This document shows, in pieces, positions 17,165 through 25,801 of a stretch of DNA of 64,000 nt. Below the pieces are notes generated by a model. It searched no databases and was not told where the DNA came from. It saw only the letters and a list, made by a program, of their open reading frames with translations. A program made the position numbers and the translations under genes. The stretch is from Haemophilus haemolyticus_M (GTDB lineage Bacteria > Pseudomonadota > Gammaproteobacteria > Enterobacterales > Pasteurellaceae): the NCBI RefSeq assembly GCF_003490935.1, contig NZ_QQGD01000003.1, positions 186,001-250,000 of the forward strand, in the 5' to 3' direction. Position 1 is the stretch's first letter. Each line of letters opens with the position of its first letter.

Positions 17165-18169
17165 TTATTCTTCTTTAAATTCTTCCATCATTTCTTGTGC
17201 TTTTTTCACCATATCCTCTGAACCAACAAATAGTGGAACACGTTCATGAAGTGCGGTTGGTTCGATATCTAAAATTCGACGATAACCATCTGTTGCGACA
17301 CCGCCCGCTTGCTCCGCTAAAAATGCAATTGGATTGCCTTCATATAATAAACGAAGTTTTCCATTTGGATAGTTGGTTGCACTTGGGTAAATATAAATGC
17401 CGCCTTTTAATAAGTTGCGGTGGAAGTCTGCTACAAGTGAACCAATATAGCGAGAGGCGTAAGGACGATGAGTCGCGTTATCTTCTTCTTGGCAATATTT
17501 AATATATTTTTTCACCCCTTGTGGGAATTTGAGGTATTGTCCTTCATTGATGGAATAAATGCGGCCAGTTTTTGGCATTTGCATATTTTCGTGTGATAGA
17601 CAGAATGTACCGATTGATGGATCATAAGTAAATCCATTAACCCCATTACCAGTGGTATATACCAACATAGTTGATGAACCGTAAACAATATAACCTGCGG
17701 CAACTTGTTTATTCCCTGGTTGTAAGAAATCTTCTAAGGTGACAGGTGTGCCAATTGGAGATACGCGACGGTAAATGGAGAAAATTGTACCGACGGATAC
17801 GTTTACATCAATATTTGAAGAACCATCAAGGGGATCCGTTAAAATAATGTATTTTGCATTGCGTCCACGTTCTGTATCAAATGCGATAAAACTTTCTTCT
17901 TCTTCAGATGCAAAACCAGCCACTTCTTCACGCGCCATTAATGCCGCTTTCATCGTGTTATGGGCGAATAAATCAAGTTTCATCTGACTTTCGCCTTGTA
18001 CGTTTTCAACACCTGATTGACCGAGAATATTTGTTAATCCCGCTTTATTAATATCTCGGTGAATAATTTTCGCTAAAAGACGAATTGATGACAAAATACC
18101 ACTCAATTCCCCTTTTGCATTTGGGTATTCTGCTTGGCGTTCAACGATAAATTCACTCAATGTTTTCAT
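17165..18169 (-). CDS. fbp: Fructose-1,6-bisphosphatase class 1
   Basis: Gluconeogenic hydrolysis of fructose-1,6-bisphosphate to fructose-6-phosphate. Metal-binding motif DPLDGSSNIDVNVSVG is intact near residues 110-130, and the substrate-phosphate region GKLRLLYEGNP lies near 270. Length 334 matches class I enzymes. A promoter with TATAAT at 18205-18210 (minus strand) and a CRP-type site centred about 60 bp upstream of the predicted start suggest cAMP-CRP activation, fitting a gluconeogenic enzyme. Confidence 0.96.
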   Translation of the reverse strand: MKTLSEFIVERQAEYPNAKGELSGILSSIRLLAKIIHRDINKAGLTNILGQSGVENVQGESQMKLDLFAHNTMKAALMAREEVAGFASEEEESFIAFDTERGRNAKYIILTDPLDGSSNIDVNVSVGTIFSIYRRVSPIGTPVTLEDFLQPGNKQVAAGYIVYGSSTMLVYTTGNGVNGFTYDPSIGTFCLSHENMQMPKTGRIYSINEGQYLKFPQGVKKYIKYCQEEDNATHRPYASRYIGSLVADFHRNLLKGGIYIYPSATNYPNGKLRLLYEGNPIAFLAEQAGGVATDGYRRILDIEPTALHERVPLFVGSEDMVKKAQEMMEEFKEE

Positions 18170-18204
18170 AATTTTCCTTTTAGTTTTTCATAATACGTTG
18201 ATTA

Positions 18205-18234
18205 ATTATAGGGAATTTGGAGTGTAAACTCTAA
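18205..18234 (-). promoter_or_regulatory. Predicted fbp promoter
   Basis: On the minus strand a perfect TATAAT (18205-18210) sits 18 bp from TTAGAG (18229-18234), a weak -35 as expected for an activator-dependent promoter. Confidence 0.5.
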
Positions 18235-18247
18235 TGATAGATTATCA

Positions 18248-18269
18248 GAATGAGATCTTTATCACAAAA
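18248..18269. promoter_or_regulatory. CRP-type site between fbp and truA
   Basis: TGAGA-N6-TCACA (18251-18266) matches the CRP core at 9 of 10 positions. Its centre is about 60.5 bp upstream of the predicted fbp start site, the classic class I distance. Confidence 0.55.
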
Positions 18270-18403
18270 ATGTCACATTTATTGCTGTAATTTTTGGAAG
18301 CTATCACTTATTTGTTAACAAATTCTGGAGCGATTTTGTGAATTTGCGCTCCAAATAAACTTGAGCTACCATAACCGCACTTTATTAAGCCAAAAGGTAA
18401 AAA

Positions 18404-19213
18404 ATGAAAATCGCATTAGGCATTGAGTATAACGGACAAAATTATTATGGTTGGCAGAGACAAGAAAAAGTCCGTAGTGTACAAGAAGAATTAGAAAAGG
18501 CGCTTTCTTGTATTGCGAATGAAAAAATTGAAATATTTTGTGCTGGCAGAACGGATTCTGGTGTGAGTGGAACGGGGCAGGTTGTTCATTTTGAAACGAA
18601 TTCGGTTCGTCCAGAGAAGGCTTGGGCTTTTGGTACGAATGCTCATTTACCTGATGACATTGCAGTGAGTTGGGCAAAACAAGTCGATGATGAATTCCAT
18701 GCGAGATTTTCCGCAACAGCACGCCGTTACCGCTATATTCTTTATTGTAATAAATTACGCTCTGCGATTTTAGCGGGAGGAATGACCCATTGTCATTTAG
18801 ATTTAGATGCCGAAAAAATGCATCAGGCTGGGCAATGTTTATTAGGGGAGCATGATTTTTCCTCTTTCCGCGCTGCACAATGTCAATCTCATACGCCTTG
18901 GCGTAATGTGCATCATTTGAATGTGTCTCGTATCGGAAAATATATTATTGTTGATATTCAGGCAAATGCTTTTGTGCATCATATGGTTCGCAATATTGTG
19001 GGAAGTTTGATTGAGGTCGGTGCGGGAAATCAGCCGATTGAATGGATGCAATGGCTACTTGAGCAGAAAAATCGTCAGCTTGCCGCACCAACAGCAAAAC
19101 CCGATGGATTGTATTTGGTGGATGTGATTTATCCACAAAAGTTTGATATTCCTAAATGCCCAATTGGTCCTTTATTTTTAGAGGATGGTTTATTAAATCG
19201 TACATTGAAATAA
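18404..19213 (+). CDS. truA: tRNA pseudouridine(38-40) synthase
   Basis: Converts uridines 38-40 in tRNA anticodon arms to pseudouridine. The catalytic aspartate is in CAGRTDSGVSG (about Asp51), and the RNA-binding motifs RRYRYILY and FVHHMVRNIVG are intact. Length 269 is standard. An uptake signal lies in the leader about 30 bp before the ATG. Transcribed divergently from fbp; in many gammaproteobacteria truA neighbours other genes, so the fbp link is probably positional only. Confidence 0.96.
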   Translation: MKIALGIEYNGQNYYGWQRQEKVRSVQEELEKALSCIANEKIEIFCAGRTDSGVSGTGQVVHFETNSVRPEKAWAFGTNAHLPDDIAVSWAKQVDDEFHARFSATARRYRYILYCNKLRSAILAGGMTHCHLDLDAEKMHQAGQCLLGEHDFSSFRAAQCQSHTPWRNVHHLNVSRIGKYIIVDIQANAFVHHMVRNIVGSLIEVGAGNQPIEWMQWLLEQKNRQLAAPTAKPDGLYLVDVIYPQKFDIPKCPIGPLFLEDGLLNRTLK

Positions 19214-19261
19214 AGCGTAATTTCATGTTTTAAATCACCATATCTGAAAATATTCTTCATA

Positions 19262-19292
19262 AAAAAAGACCGCACTTTAAAAGTGCGGTCAA
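19262..19292. terminator. Bidirectional uptake-signal terminator between truA and yeiH
   Basis: GACCGCACTTT and AAAGTGCGGTC form an 11-bp stem with a one-base centre, preceded by an A run on the plus strand (a T run for yeiH). Confidence 0.8.
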
Positions 19293-19305
19293 TCTTAAGT
19301 GAATT

Positions 19306-20322
19306 TTATATTAATTTTGATATTCCATAATTTACTAAAAATCCACCAACCACTAGCCATAAATAAATCAGTATCCCTAAAATCAGCGGTTCTACTCCCG
19401 CTTTCTTGATTGAGCTTGCTTGCGTAGTTAAGCCAAGCGCAGCCATCGCTGAAATTAATAAGAAAGAATCGATTTCAACTAATAATTTCACGAGTTCTTT
19501 TGGTAATAAATCAAAAGAATTAAAAATGGCAACGCCAATAAAAAGTACAGCAAACCAAGGAATTGTAATTTTGTGTGATGTATTTTCTGATACTCCATTA
19601 CTACGTGTTAATAACCAAGAAAGCATTAATAAAAATGGTGCAAGCATCATCACTCGGATCATTTTTGTAATGACGGCGGTATTCGCCACGATAGGATCAA
19701 TATTTCCCCCAATCGCATAAACTTGAGCCACTTCATGCACGCTAGAACCAACATAAATACCGAATTGATGAGCATTAATTAAATCTTGTGACCAAGTGTA
19801 GAAAAATGGATAAGTAAAAATAGAAAGCGTCCCGAAAATGACCACTACGGCAATCGCCACTGAAACTTTATGAGATTCTGCTTTGGTAACAGGCTCTGCC
19901 GCCATAACCGCTGCCGCACCACAAATACTACATCCAGCCCCAGTGAGATAAACCAAGTGTTTATCCATTTTTAGATAACGAATGCCCAAAAGTGCGGTAA
20001 GAAAAAAGGTTGAAATCAGCATGATTGCATCAGTGACAACAGCATTTAAGCCAACATCGGCGATATCGCCAAAGGTGAGGCGAAAACCATACAGCACAAT
20101 GCCAGTGCGAAGAAGAGGACCTTTCGCAAATAACACACCGTTTTCCACTTGTGTAGAAAATTGAGGATAAATGGTATTGCCGATTGCCATTCCCAGCAAA
20201 ATGGCAATAATTAAGGCACTGATATGATAGTGATGAGAAAAGTCGGTACTCCCTAAGTAGCTAGCAAGTACAGCGATAATCGCGATAAATATAAGTCCGA
20301 AATAAAAGGGACGAGTATTCAT
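19306..20322 (-). CDS. YeiH family putative sulfate exporter, last gene of the sap operon
   Basis: Integral membrane protein of 338 residues with about 10 hydrophobic helices and the family motifs LLRTGIVLYGFRLTF, GAGCSICGAAAVMA and GSSVHEVAQVYA (UPF0324/YeiH). Members are annotated as putative sulfate exporters; direct evidence is thin. It starts 11 bp after the sapF stop on the same strand, so it should be co-transcribed with sapABCDF. From memory, the nontypeable H. influenzae operon is described as sapABCDFZ, and this gene occupies the sapZ position. Confidence 0.82.
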   Translation of the reverse strand: MNTRPFYFGLIFIAIIAVLASYLGSTDFSHHYHISALIIAILLGMAIGNTIYPQFSTQVENGVLFAKGPLLRTGIVLYGFRLTFGDIADVGLNAVVTDAIMLISTFFLTALLGIRYLKMDKHLVYLTGAGCSICGAAAVMAAEPVTKAESHKVSVAIAVVVIFGTLSIFTYPFFYTWSQDLINAHQFGIYVGSSVHEVAQVYAIGGNIDPIVANTAVITKMIRVMMLAPFLLMLSWLLTRSNGVSENTSHKITIPWFAVLFIGVAIFNSFDLLPKELVKLLVEIDSFLLISAMAALGLTTQASSIKKAGVEPLILGILIYLWLVVGGFLVNYGISKLI

Positions 20323-20333
20323 TTTTTATTTCC

Positions 20334-21143
20334 TTAGTTAGTATGAGTTTCCTTTACCCAGGCACTTTCATCCAAAATTTTTCCAAAATAACTTTCCACT
20401 AAACGGCCAGTTACATCTGTTTGTGGATCGGTAAATAGCATTTTAGGCGTACCGCTCTTTATCATTTTCCCTTTATCCATCACGATTACGGTGTCTGCAA
20501 TATGTTTAATCACACCGAGGTCTTGGCCTACATAAATGTAAGAGATACCTAAACGTTGCTGCAAATCAAGGGTTAAATTGAGTAGTTGAATGCGCACTGA
20601 AGCATCCAGATTGCCAAGTGCATCATCTATAATAATTATTTCAGGTTCTAAAATCAGCGCGCGTGCCAAAGCGACACGCTGTTTTTGGCTGATAGAAAGA
20701 TTTTTGATTTTTAGATTAGTGTAATCAGGGTAAAGCCCTACAAGTAACAGTGTTTCAAAGATTTTCTGATTGCGACGTTCTTCATCCCAATCTGTTGCTA
20801 AACGTAGCGGAGCATCTAATGCCTCACCGATATTTAAGCGAGGATTAAACGCTGAATTCGCATCTTGGAACACCATTCGAATATGTTGCGCGCGGTATTG
20901 AAAATCCTCGAATTGCAATTCATGATCGTTAAATAAAATTCTGCCAGAAGTGGGCTGAGTAATGCCCGCGATCATTTTTACTAACGTTGATTTCCCCGAA
21001 CCATTTTTGCCGATAATTGCTAAGGTTTGTTGGCGCTCAAGAGAAAAACTTACATTTTCTACCGCATTAAAGTCACTCGTACCAAATAAACGCTTGCGGC
21101 CTTTGAAGGTTTTAGTCAAATCTTCTACTTGTAATAACGGCAT
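20334..21143 (-). CDS. sapF: Peptide transport ATPase SapF
   Basis: ABC ATPase of the Sap importer, which in H. influenzae takes up antimicrobial peptides for cytoplasmic degradation and also heme. Walker A IIGKNGSGKST is near residues 38-48, and Walker B ILEPEIIIIDDALG near 160-175. The signature segment reads LSISQKQRVALARAL instead of canonical LSGGQ, which is usual for Sap/Opp-like pairs. Length 269 is normal. Its start codon overlaps the sapD stop by one base, implying translational coupling. Confidence 0.95.
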   Translation of the reverse strand: MPLLQVEDLTKTFKGRKRLFGTSDFNAVENVSFSLERQQTLAIIGKNGSGKSTLVKMIAGITQPTSGRILFNDHELQFEDFQYRAQHIRMVFQDANSAFNPRLNIGEALDAPLRLATDWDEERRNQKIFETLLLVGLYPDYTNLKIKNLSISQKQRVALARALILEPEIIIIDDALGNLDASVRIQLLNLTLDLQQRLGISYIYVGQDLGVIKHIADTVIVMDKGKMIKSGTPKMLFTDPQTDVTGRLVESYFGKILDESAWVKETHTN

Positions 21144-22192
21144 TATTCATTTCCTTTGCTTGCAAGTGTTAATGGCGCACTCATTGCTTTTTCTTTGAAG
21201 GTTTTCTCGCGTAAATTAATTGGATAATGGCAAGAAAATTCATGTTGTTTTATTTTGAATCGAGTTGGTTTTTCAATACATTTTTTCTGTGCAAAAGGAC
21301 AACGAGGGCCAAGACGGCAACCAATAGGCATTTGTTCTAAAATTGGCACGGTACCTTCTAAGGTACTTAGTTTAGTTTTAAATCCCAAAGGCTGCGTAAA
21401 ATCAGGCATGGCATTAATTAATGCTTGCGTGTAAGGATGATGAGGACTTTCAAGCAATATTTGCGTTGGGCCTGATTCCGTATTTTGCCCGCAATAGAGT
21501 ACAGAAATCTGATCGCACCATTCACTAATACTTCTGATGTCATTACTAGCCAATAAAACGGTTGTGCCTTGGTTTTGGTTCATACTAGAAAGTAATCGAA
21601 ATACCTGTAATGCTGTTGTTGCTTCTAGTGCATTAGTCGGCTCATCGGCAATCAGCAAGCGGGGCTGATTTGCCACTGCGATAGCAATCATGACTTTTTG
21701 TCCTTCGCCTTCCGTTAATTCATTAGGATAGCTTGCCATGATATCTTTGTGTTCTTTTATCCCTACACGATGCAATAATTCAATGGCACGGCGTTTTTTC
21801 CAACCAAACCATTGCCACCATTTTCCTTTAAATGTCCAATTCGGGATATTTTGGATTAATTGTTTACCAATTTTCCGACTTGGATCAAGACAAGAAAGGG
21901 GATCTTGGAAAATCATGGATATTTCTTTGCCGACCAGTTTTCGGCGTTTATTGGGACTGAGTTTTAGTAACTCTACATCATGAAAGCGAAAGCGATCTGC
22001 GGTAATAATCCAGTTTTCTTTGATGGCATTACAAATTACTTTGGCGATTAAACTTTTACCAGAACCTGATTCGCCAACAAGCCCACAAATTTCCCCTTCA
22101 TTGATCGATAAGTTTACACCGTCCACAATCTTAACGAGGCCGTTTGAGGTTTGTATTTCGATATTTAGGTTACGGATGTCTAGTAGTGCCAT
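21143..22192 (-). CDS. sapD: Peptide transport ATPase SapD
   Basis: Second ATPase of the Sap system. Walker A is LVGESGSGKS, the signature is degenerate (LTEGEGQKVMIAIAV), and Walker B is LLIADEPTNALEA. The C-terminal Opp/Dpp extension with the Cys motif IGCRLGPRCPFAQKKC (a Fe-S or metal site in the oligopeptide ATPase family) is present near 290-310. In E. coli SapD also supports Trk potassium uptake. Starts 3 bp after sapC and overlaps sapF by one base. Confidence 0.95.
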   Translation of the reverse strand: MALLDIRNLNIEIQTSNGLVKIVDGVNLSINEGEICGLVGESGSGKSLIAKVICNAIKENWIITADRFRFHDVELLKLSPNKRRKLVGKEISMIFQDPLSCLDPSRKIGKQLIQNIPNWTFKGKWWQWFGWKKRRAIELLHRVGIKEHKDIMASYPNELTEGEGQKVMIAIAVANQPRLLIADEPTNALEATTALQVFRLLSSMNQNQGTTVLLASNDIRSISEWCDQISVLYCGQNTESGPTQILLESPHHPYTQALINAMPDFTQPLGFKTKLSTLEGTVPILEQMPIGCRLGPRCPFAQKKCIEKPTRFKIKQHEFSCHYPINLREKTFKEKAMSAPLTLASKGNE

Positions 22193-22195
22193 AAA

Positions 22196-23083
22196 TTATT
22201 CGTAATATTGGTTGATAGCTTTAGTTAAGCCATTGCTAAAAATAATGCTTAATAAAATGGTAAAAATAATTGCAAAGCCTGGGAGTAATACCGTCCAAGG
22301 TGCAAGATAGAGTAGTTCTAAAGAATCTCGAATCATAGCGCCCCATTCTGGGGTTGGTCGTTGTGCGCCAAGGGAAATAAAACTCAAGGCGCTAATATCC
22401 AATATGGCGACAACAAATGCTCGTGCAATTTCTTGAACATAGATTACGGTGATATTAGGCAAAATGGTACTTTTTAATAATTTCCAGTTAGAAATGCCCT
22501 CAAGTTTTAACATGAGGACGTAATCTTTTTTCAATTCTTGTTGAATTGCTCGATAAATTGCATGGATGAAATAGGGCAATATCGCTAAAAGTGTTGCGAA
22601 CATTGCATTCAATAAACTCGGTTCCATCAGTGTGGAAATCACGATAGCAATGAGCAAAATAGGGAGCGATAAAAAGGCATCAAAAATATGGCCGACAAAA
22701 CGCGCTTTTAAGCCCTTCAACATACCAGCAACAATGCCAAGGGTTCCACCAATTAAGGCAACTGCAAGTACGACTAGCAATGATGACCCAATAGTGTAAC
22801 TTGTGCCCATAATTAGTCGGCTTAGCACATCACGGCCTAAATCATCAGTACCAAAGAAAAAAGCAATTTGCCCTTTTTCTACCCAAGATGGCGGCATTAA
22901 TTCTTGCCCAACAAACTGCATATTATGAGCATAAGGTGCGATCCAACTGCTGAAAAGTGCGGTTAGAATTAACAACGTTAATAAATAAAAGCTGAATAAC
23001 GCAATGGTATTTTTGCGAAATAGTAGCCATATTTGGAATATTGAGGTATTTTCTCGAAATTCTTCAGGTTCTTTATCTTGCAT
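22196..23083 (-). CDS. sapC: Peptide transport permease SapC
   Basis: Inner-membrane permease of the Sap ABC importer, 295 residues with about six membrane helices. It has an OppC-type N-terminal cytoplasmic segment (FQIWLLFRKNTIALFS), a periplasmic loop FFGTDDLGRDVLSRLIMG, and the EAA-like coupling motif in LKLEGISNWKLLKSTILPN. Its start overlaps the sapB reading frame by 11 bp. An uptake signal sits within the coding sequence near 22950. Confidence 0.95.
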   Translation of the reverse strand: MQDKEPEEFRENTSIFQIWLLFRKNTIALFSFYLLTLLILTALFSSWIAPYAHNMQFVGQELMPPSWVEKGQIAFFFGTDDLGRDVLSRLIMGTSYTIGSSLLVVLAVALIGGTLGIVAGMLKGLKARFVGHIFDAFLSLPILLIAIVISTLMEPSLLNAMFATLLAILPYFIHAIYRAIQQELKKDYVLMLKLEGISNWKLLKSTILPNITVIYVQEIARAFVVAILDISALSFISLGAQRPTPEWGAMIRDSLELLYLAPWTVLLPGFAIIFTILLSIIFSNGLTKAINQYYE

Positions 23084-24038
23084 ACCAACCTTTCTTTTTA
23101 AATGGATCGAGCACGAAAGTAAGCGCTTTAATGAATGTGTCGATCAAAATAATGCAAACGCCAATGACAACTACACCCGCTGAAATACTATTGTAATCTT
23201 GTTGCGTTACGGCATCGATCAGCCAGCGACCAATTCCAGGCCAACCTAAAGCCGTTTCTACCAACATACATTGAGTTAATACTAGGGTAAACACGCGCGG
23301 TACTTGTGGAATAAGCAAAGGAAACGTATTACGGAATACATATTGATGGAGAATTTTCCATTTTGACCACCCCCGTGTTGTGGCAACTTTGGCAAAATTT
23401 TGGTTCAAAACATATTCTGCGCGTTGTTGAATAATTCGGATAATTTCCATTGTTGGCAAAATGCAAAGTACCAGTGTCGGTAAGGCTAAATGTTGCAAAA
23501 CATTTTGTACAATTTTGGTACGATAAGGCACATCTATAAACCAAACATCAATGACTGGGAAACCAGTAATCGGTTTTATTTCATAGAGTAAATTGTATTG
23601 CCCAATAGATGCAATTTCCCAATGATTTACCGCTGCGACATAAAGCAAAATCGGCGCGAGCCAAAATATTGGGATCGACAAACCAACATAAGATAAACTT
23701 TTTAAGCTCTTTGCAAAAATATGTTGAGAATTTACCGCACTTATAATGCCAAGTGGCACGCCGAGAATGAATGCCAATAAAAGTGCGGTAAAACAAAGCT
23801 CTAATGTGGGTGGAAGTACCGTTAGAATTAGATCTATCAGAGATTTTCCACCGTTATAAGTAATCCCAAAATCACCATGTAATAAGGTGCTTAAATAATT
23901 AAAATAACTGGTGTAAATATTGTGCGTGACGAGATCAGCATTAAGCGGATCTCGTAATAAAATCACGAAACTTAGCAAAGATAACACGAGCAGGAGCAAC
24001 GTTACCCAAAGGGTATGGCGAATAACAGACCACAACAT
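23073..24038 (-). CDS. sapB: Peptide transport permease SapB
   Basis: DppB/OppB-type permease of 321 residues with six predicted membrane helices. Landmarks are the N-terminal helix WSVIRHTLWVTLLLLV, the periplasmic stretch GDFGITYNGGKSLID, and the coupling-helix motif KVATTRGWSKWKILHQYVFRN. It starts at the last base of the sapA stop codon (overlap at 24038) and overlaps sapC by 11 bp, so the whole cassette is translationally coupled. Two uptake signals lie in the coding sequence. Confidence 0.95.
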   Translation of the reverse strand: MLWSVIRHTLWVTLLLLVLSLLSFVILLRDPLNADLVTHNIYTSYFNYLSTLLHGDFGITYNGGKSLIDLILTVLPPTLELCFTALLLAFILGVPLGIISAVNSQHIFAKSLKSLSYVGLSIPIFWLAPILLYVAAVNHWEIASIGQYNLLYEIKPITGFPVIDVWFIDVPYRTKIVQNVLQHLALPTLVLCILPTMEIIRIIQQRAEYVLNQNFAKVATTRGWSKWKILHQYVFRNTFPLLIPQVPRVFTLVLTQCMLVETALGWPGIGRWLIDAVTQQDYNSISAGVVVIGVCIILIDTFIKALTFVLDPFKKKGWYAR

Positions 24039-25732
24039 TAGGGTTTCTCCTTGTGTAAGCGTAAGTCAGAAAAGTTAAGACTACCAAAAGGTGTCATTTC
24101 CACGCCTTTTACTTGGCTATTTGCCACCAAAATGCGTTTTACATTCGCGATAGGGATAATTGGCAATTCCTGTAGAATTAGTTCTTGAGCATCATTATAA
24201 GCACGCGCCCGTTCAGATAAATTAGATGTGGCAATCGCGCGATCCATTAAATTATTAAATTCTTCGTTACACCAGTTAGATAAATTTGTGATTTCATTTT
24301 GCGTATTACAGCTCAATATAGGGCGCATAAATCCGTCAGGATCAAGATTTCCTGCTAACCATCCCGCTAAAATTAAATCGTAATTTTCTGATTTATTGCG
24401 AAGTTGCTCACTCAAAAATGTGCGTGTTACTGTCCGCACTTTCACTTTCACGCCCACTTGCTCCAAATCGGATTTAATCATTTCCGCCATTTTAAAAGGG
24501 GCTGGGTTATACATTTGTTCTTCATTAATCACCCATAAATTGAGCGAAAGATGTTTATTTTCTAATTTTTTCTCCGCGACTTTTGGACTGTAATCAAAGT
24601 CAAATTCTGGCGTGTTTACGCTAGAAGCCCAAGATACTTCAGGAATAATGTTATTCGCCACTGTCGCAGTATTGTGATAGATGTTGTGAATAATGCGTGC
24701 GCGGTTCAAACTTTGTGAAATGGCTTCTCGAATACTACGATCCTGCATCAATGGTTTTTCAAAATTGAAAGCAAGATATGCCAAATTCATTCCGTCAGTG
24801 GATTGCATATAGTAGTGCTTATCATCGCTCTTTAATAAGCCAATTTGGCTCACTTCAGGATAAGAGGCTATTTGACATTCATTATTGAAAAATTTGACGA
24901 GTCGCCCATTTCTATCGGTAGATAAATCTACGATAATATTTTCAATTTTTGCTTCTTTTTTCCAATAGTTTTCATTACGCACTAAGCGAACATATTGGTT
25001 ATACACATAATCCTTTACTTGATAAGGCCCAGTGCCCACGGGGTGAGTATCTAATTGAGTGAGATTATCGTCAGCACTTAATTGATAGGCATATTCTTGT
25101 GAAAAAATAATGGCATATTGGCTGGCAAGATGCGACAAGATCGATGAATCTGGTTCAAACAATTCAATTTTCACTTGGTAAGGCGAAAGTGCGGTCACTG
25201 ATTTAATTTTTTCATTAAGCTTAATGCTATCAAAATAAGGAAAGCGAACTTTTCTTGCTTGCTCGTGAAACACTTTATATTGTGGGTTTTTATAGGTAAT
25301 TGCTGTTTCTGCTAAGGTTGGCAAGTAAGTATCATGACCCAACACACGATTAATTGAAAACACCACATCTTCCGCATTAAAATCGCGTGTTGGGGTAAAC
25401 CATGGCGTTTGGTGAAATTTAACACCACGACGCAAATTGATTAATATTTCTTTTCCATCAGGTGAAATAGTATAAGACTGAGCAAGAACAGGCGTAACAT
25501 TCGCGCTATGGTTTTTTATTTCAAAAAGTTTGTTATAAATTTGCTCTGTTACGACATTCATACTTGTGCCAGCGTCAGCAGTTTGAGGATTAAAAGAAAA
25601 TCCAGAGGCATTAGTACAATAAGTTAGTCCGTTTTCTGTTAGGTGTTCTGGTACGCGTGGAGCCGCTTGAAGTTGGGTGTTCAAGCCAATACCAAATAGA
25701 AAACAGAAAAACGTAAGATTTTTGCGTAACAT
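24038..25732 (-). CDS. sapA: Periplasmic solute-binding protein SapA
   Basis: Binding component of the Sap importer. In nontypeable H. influenzae SapA binds host antimicrobial peptides and heme and is needed for virulence. The Sec signal peptide (about residues 1-23, ending QLQAA) precedes an extended DppA/OppA-type family 5 fold of 540 residues with conserved segments DAEDVVFSINRV, PVGTGPYQVKDY and DLILAGWLAGNLDPD. Length 564 is normal. It is the first gene of the operon; the 69-bp gap to divergent ycjX must hold both promoters. Confidence 0.95.
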   Translation of the reverse strand: MLRKNLTFFCFLFGIGLNTQLQAAPRVPEHLTENGLTYCTNASGFSFNPQTADAGTSMNVVTEQIYNKLFEIKNHSANVTPVLAQSYTISPDGKEILINLRRGVKFHQTPWFTPTRDFNAEDVVFSINRVLGHDTYLPTLAETAITYKNPQYKVFHEQARKVRFPYFDSIKLNEKIKSVTALSPYQVKIELFEPDSSILSHLASQYAIIFSQEYAYQLSADDNLTQLDTHPVGTGPYQVKDYVYNQYVRLVRNENYWKKEAKIENIIVDLSTDRNGRLVKFFNNECQIASYPEVSQIGLLKSDDKHYYMQSTDGMNLAYLAFNFEKPLMQDRSIREAISQSLNRARIIHNIYHNTATVANNIIPEVSWASSVNTPEFDFDYSPKVAEKKLENKHLSLNLWVINEEQMYNPAPFKMAEMIKSDLEQVGVKVKVRTVTRTFLSEQLRNKSENYDLILAGWLAGNLDPDGFMRPILSCNTQNEITNLSNWCNEEFNNLMDRAIATSNLSERARAYNDAQELILQELPIIPIANVKRILVANSQVKGVEMTPFGSLNFSDLRLHKEKP

Positions 25733-25801
25733 AACAAATGCATTGTGATAAATTATGTGCCAAATTGTAAGGCATATTAGTAAAAATGGCTAGGATATTG
25801 A

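Noticed and set aside
20334..22192. SapD/SapF as inactive ATPases because of altered signature motifs
   Set aside because: LSISQKQR and LTEGEGQK deviate from LSGGQ, but Walker A and B are intact and such variation is usual in this transporter group.
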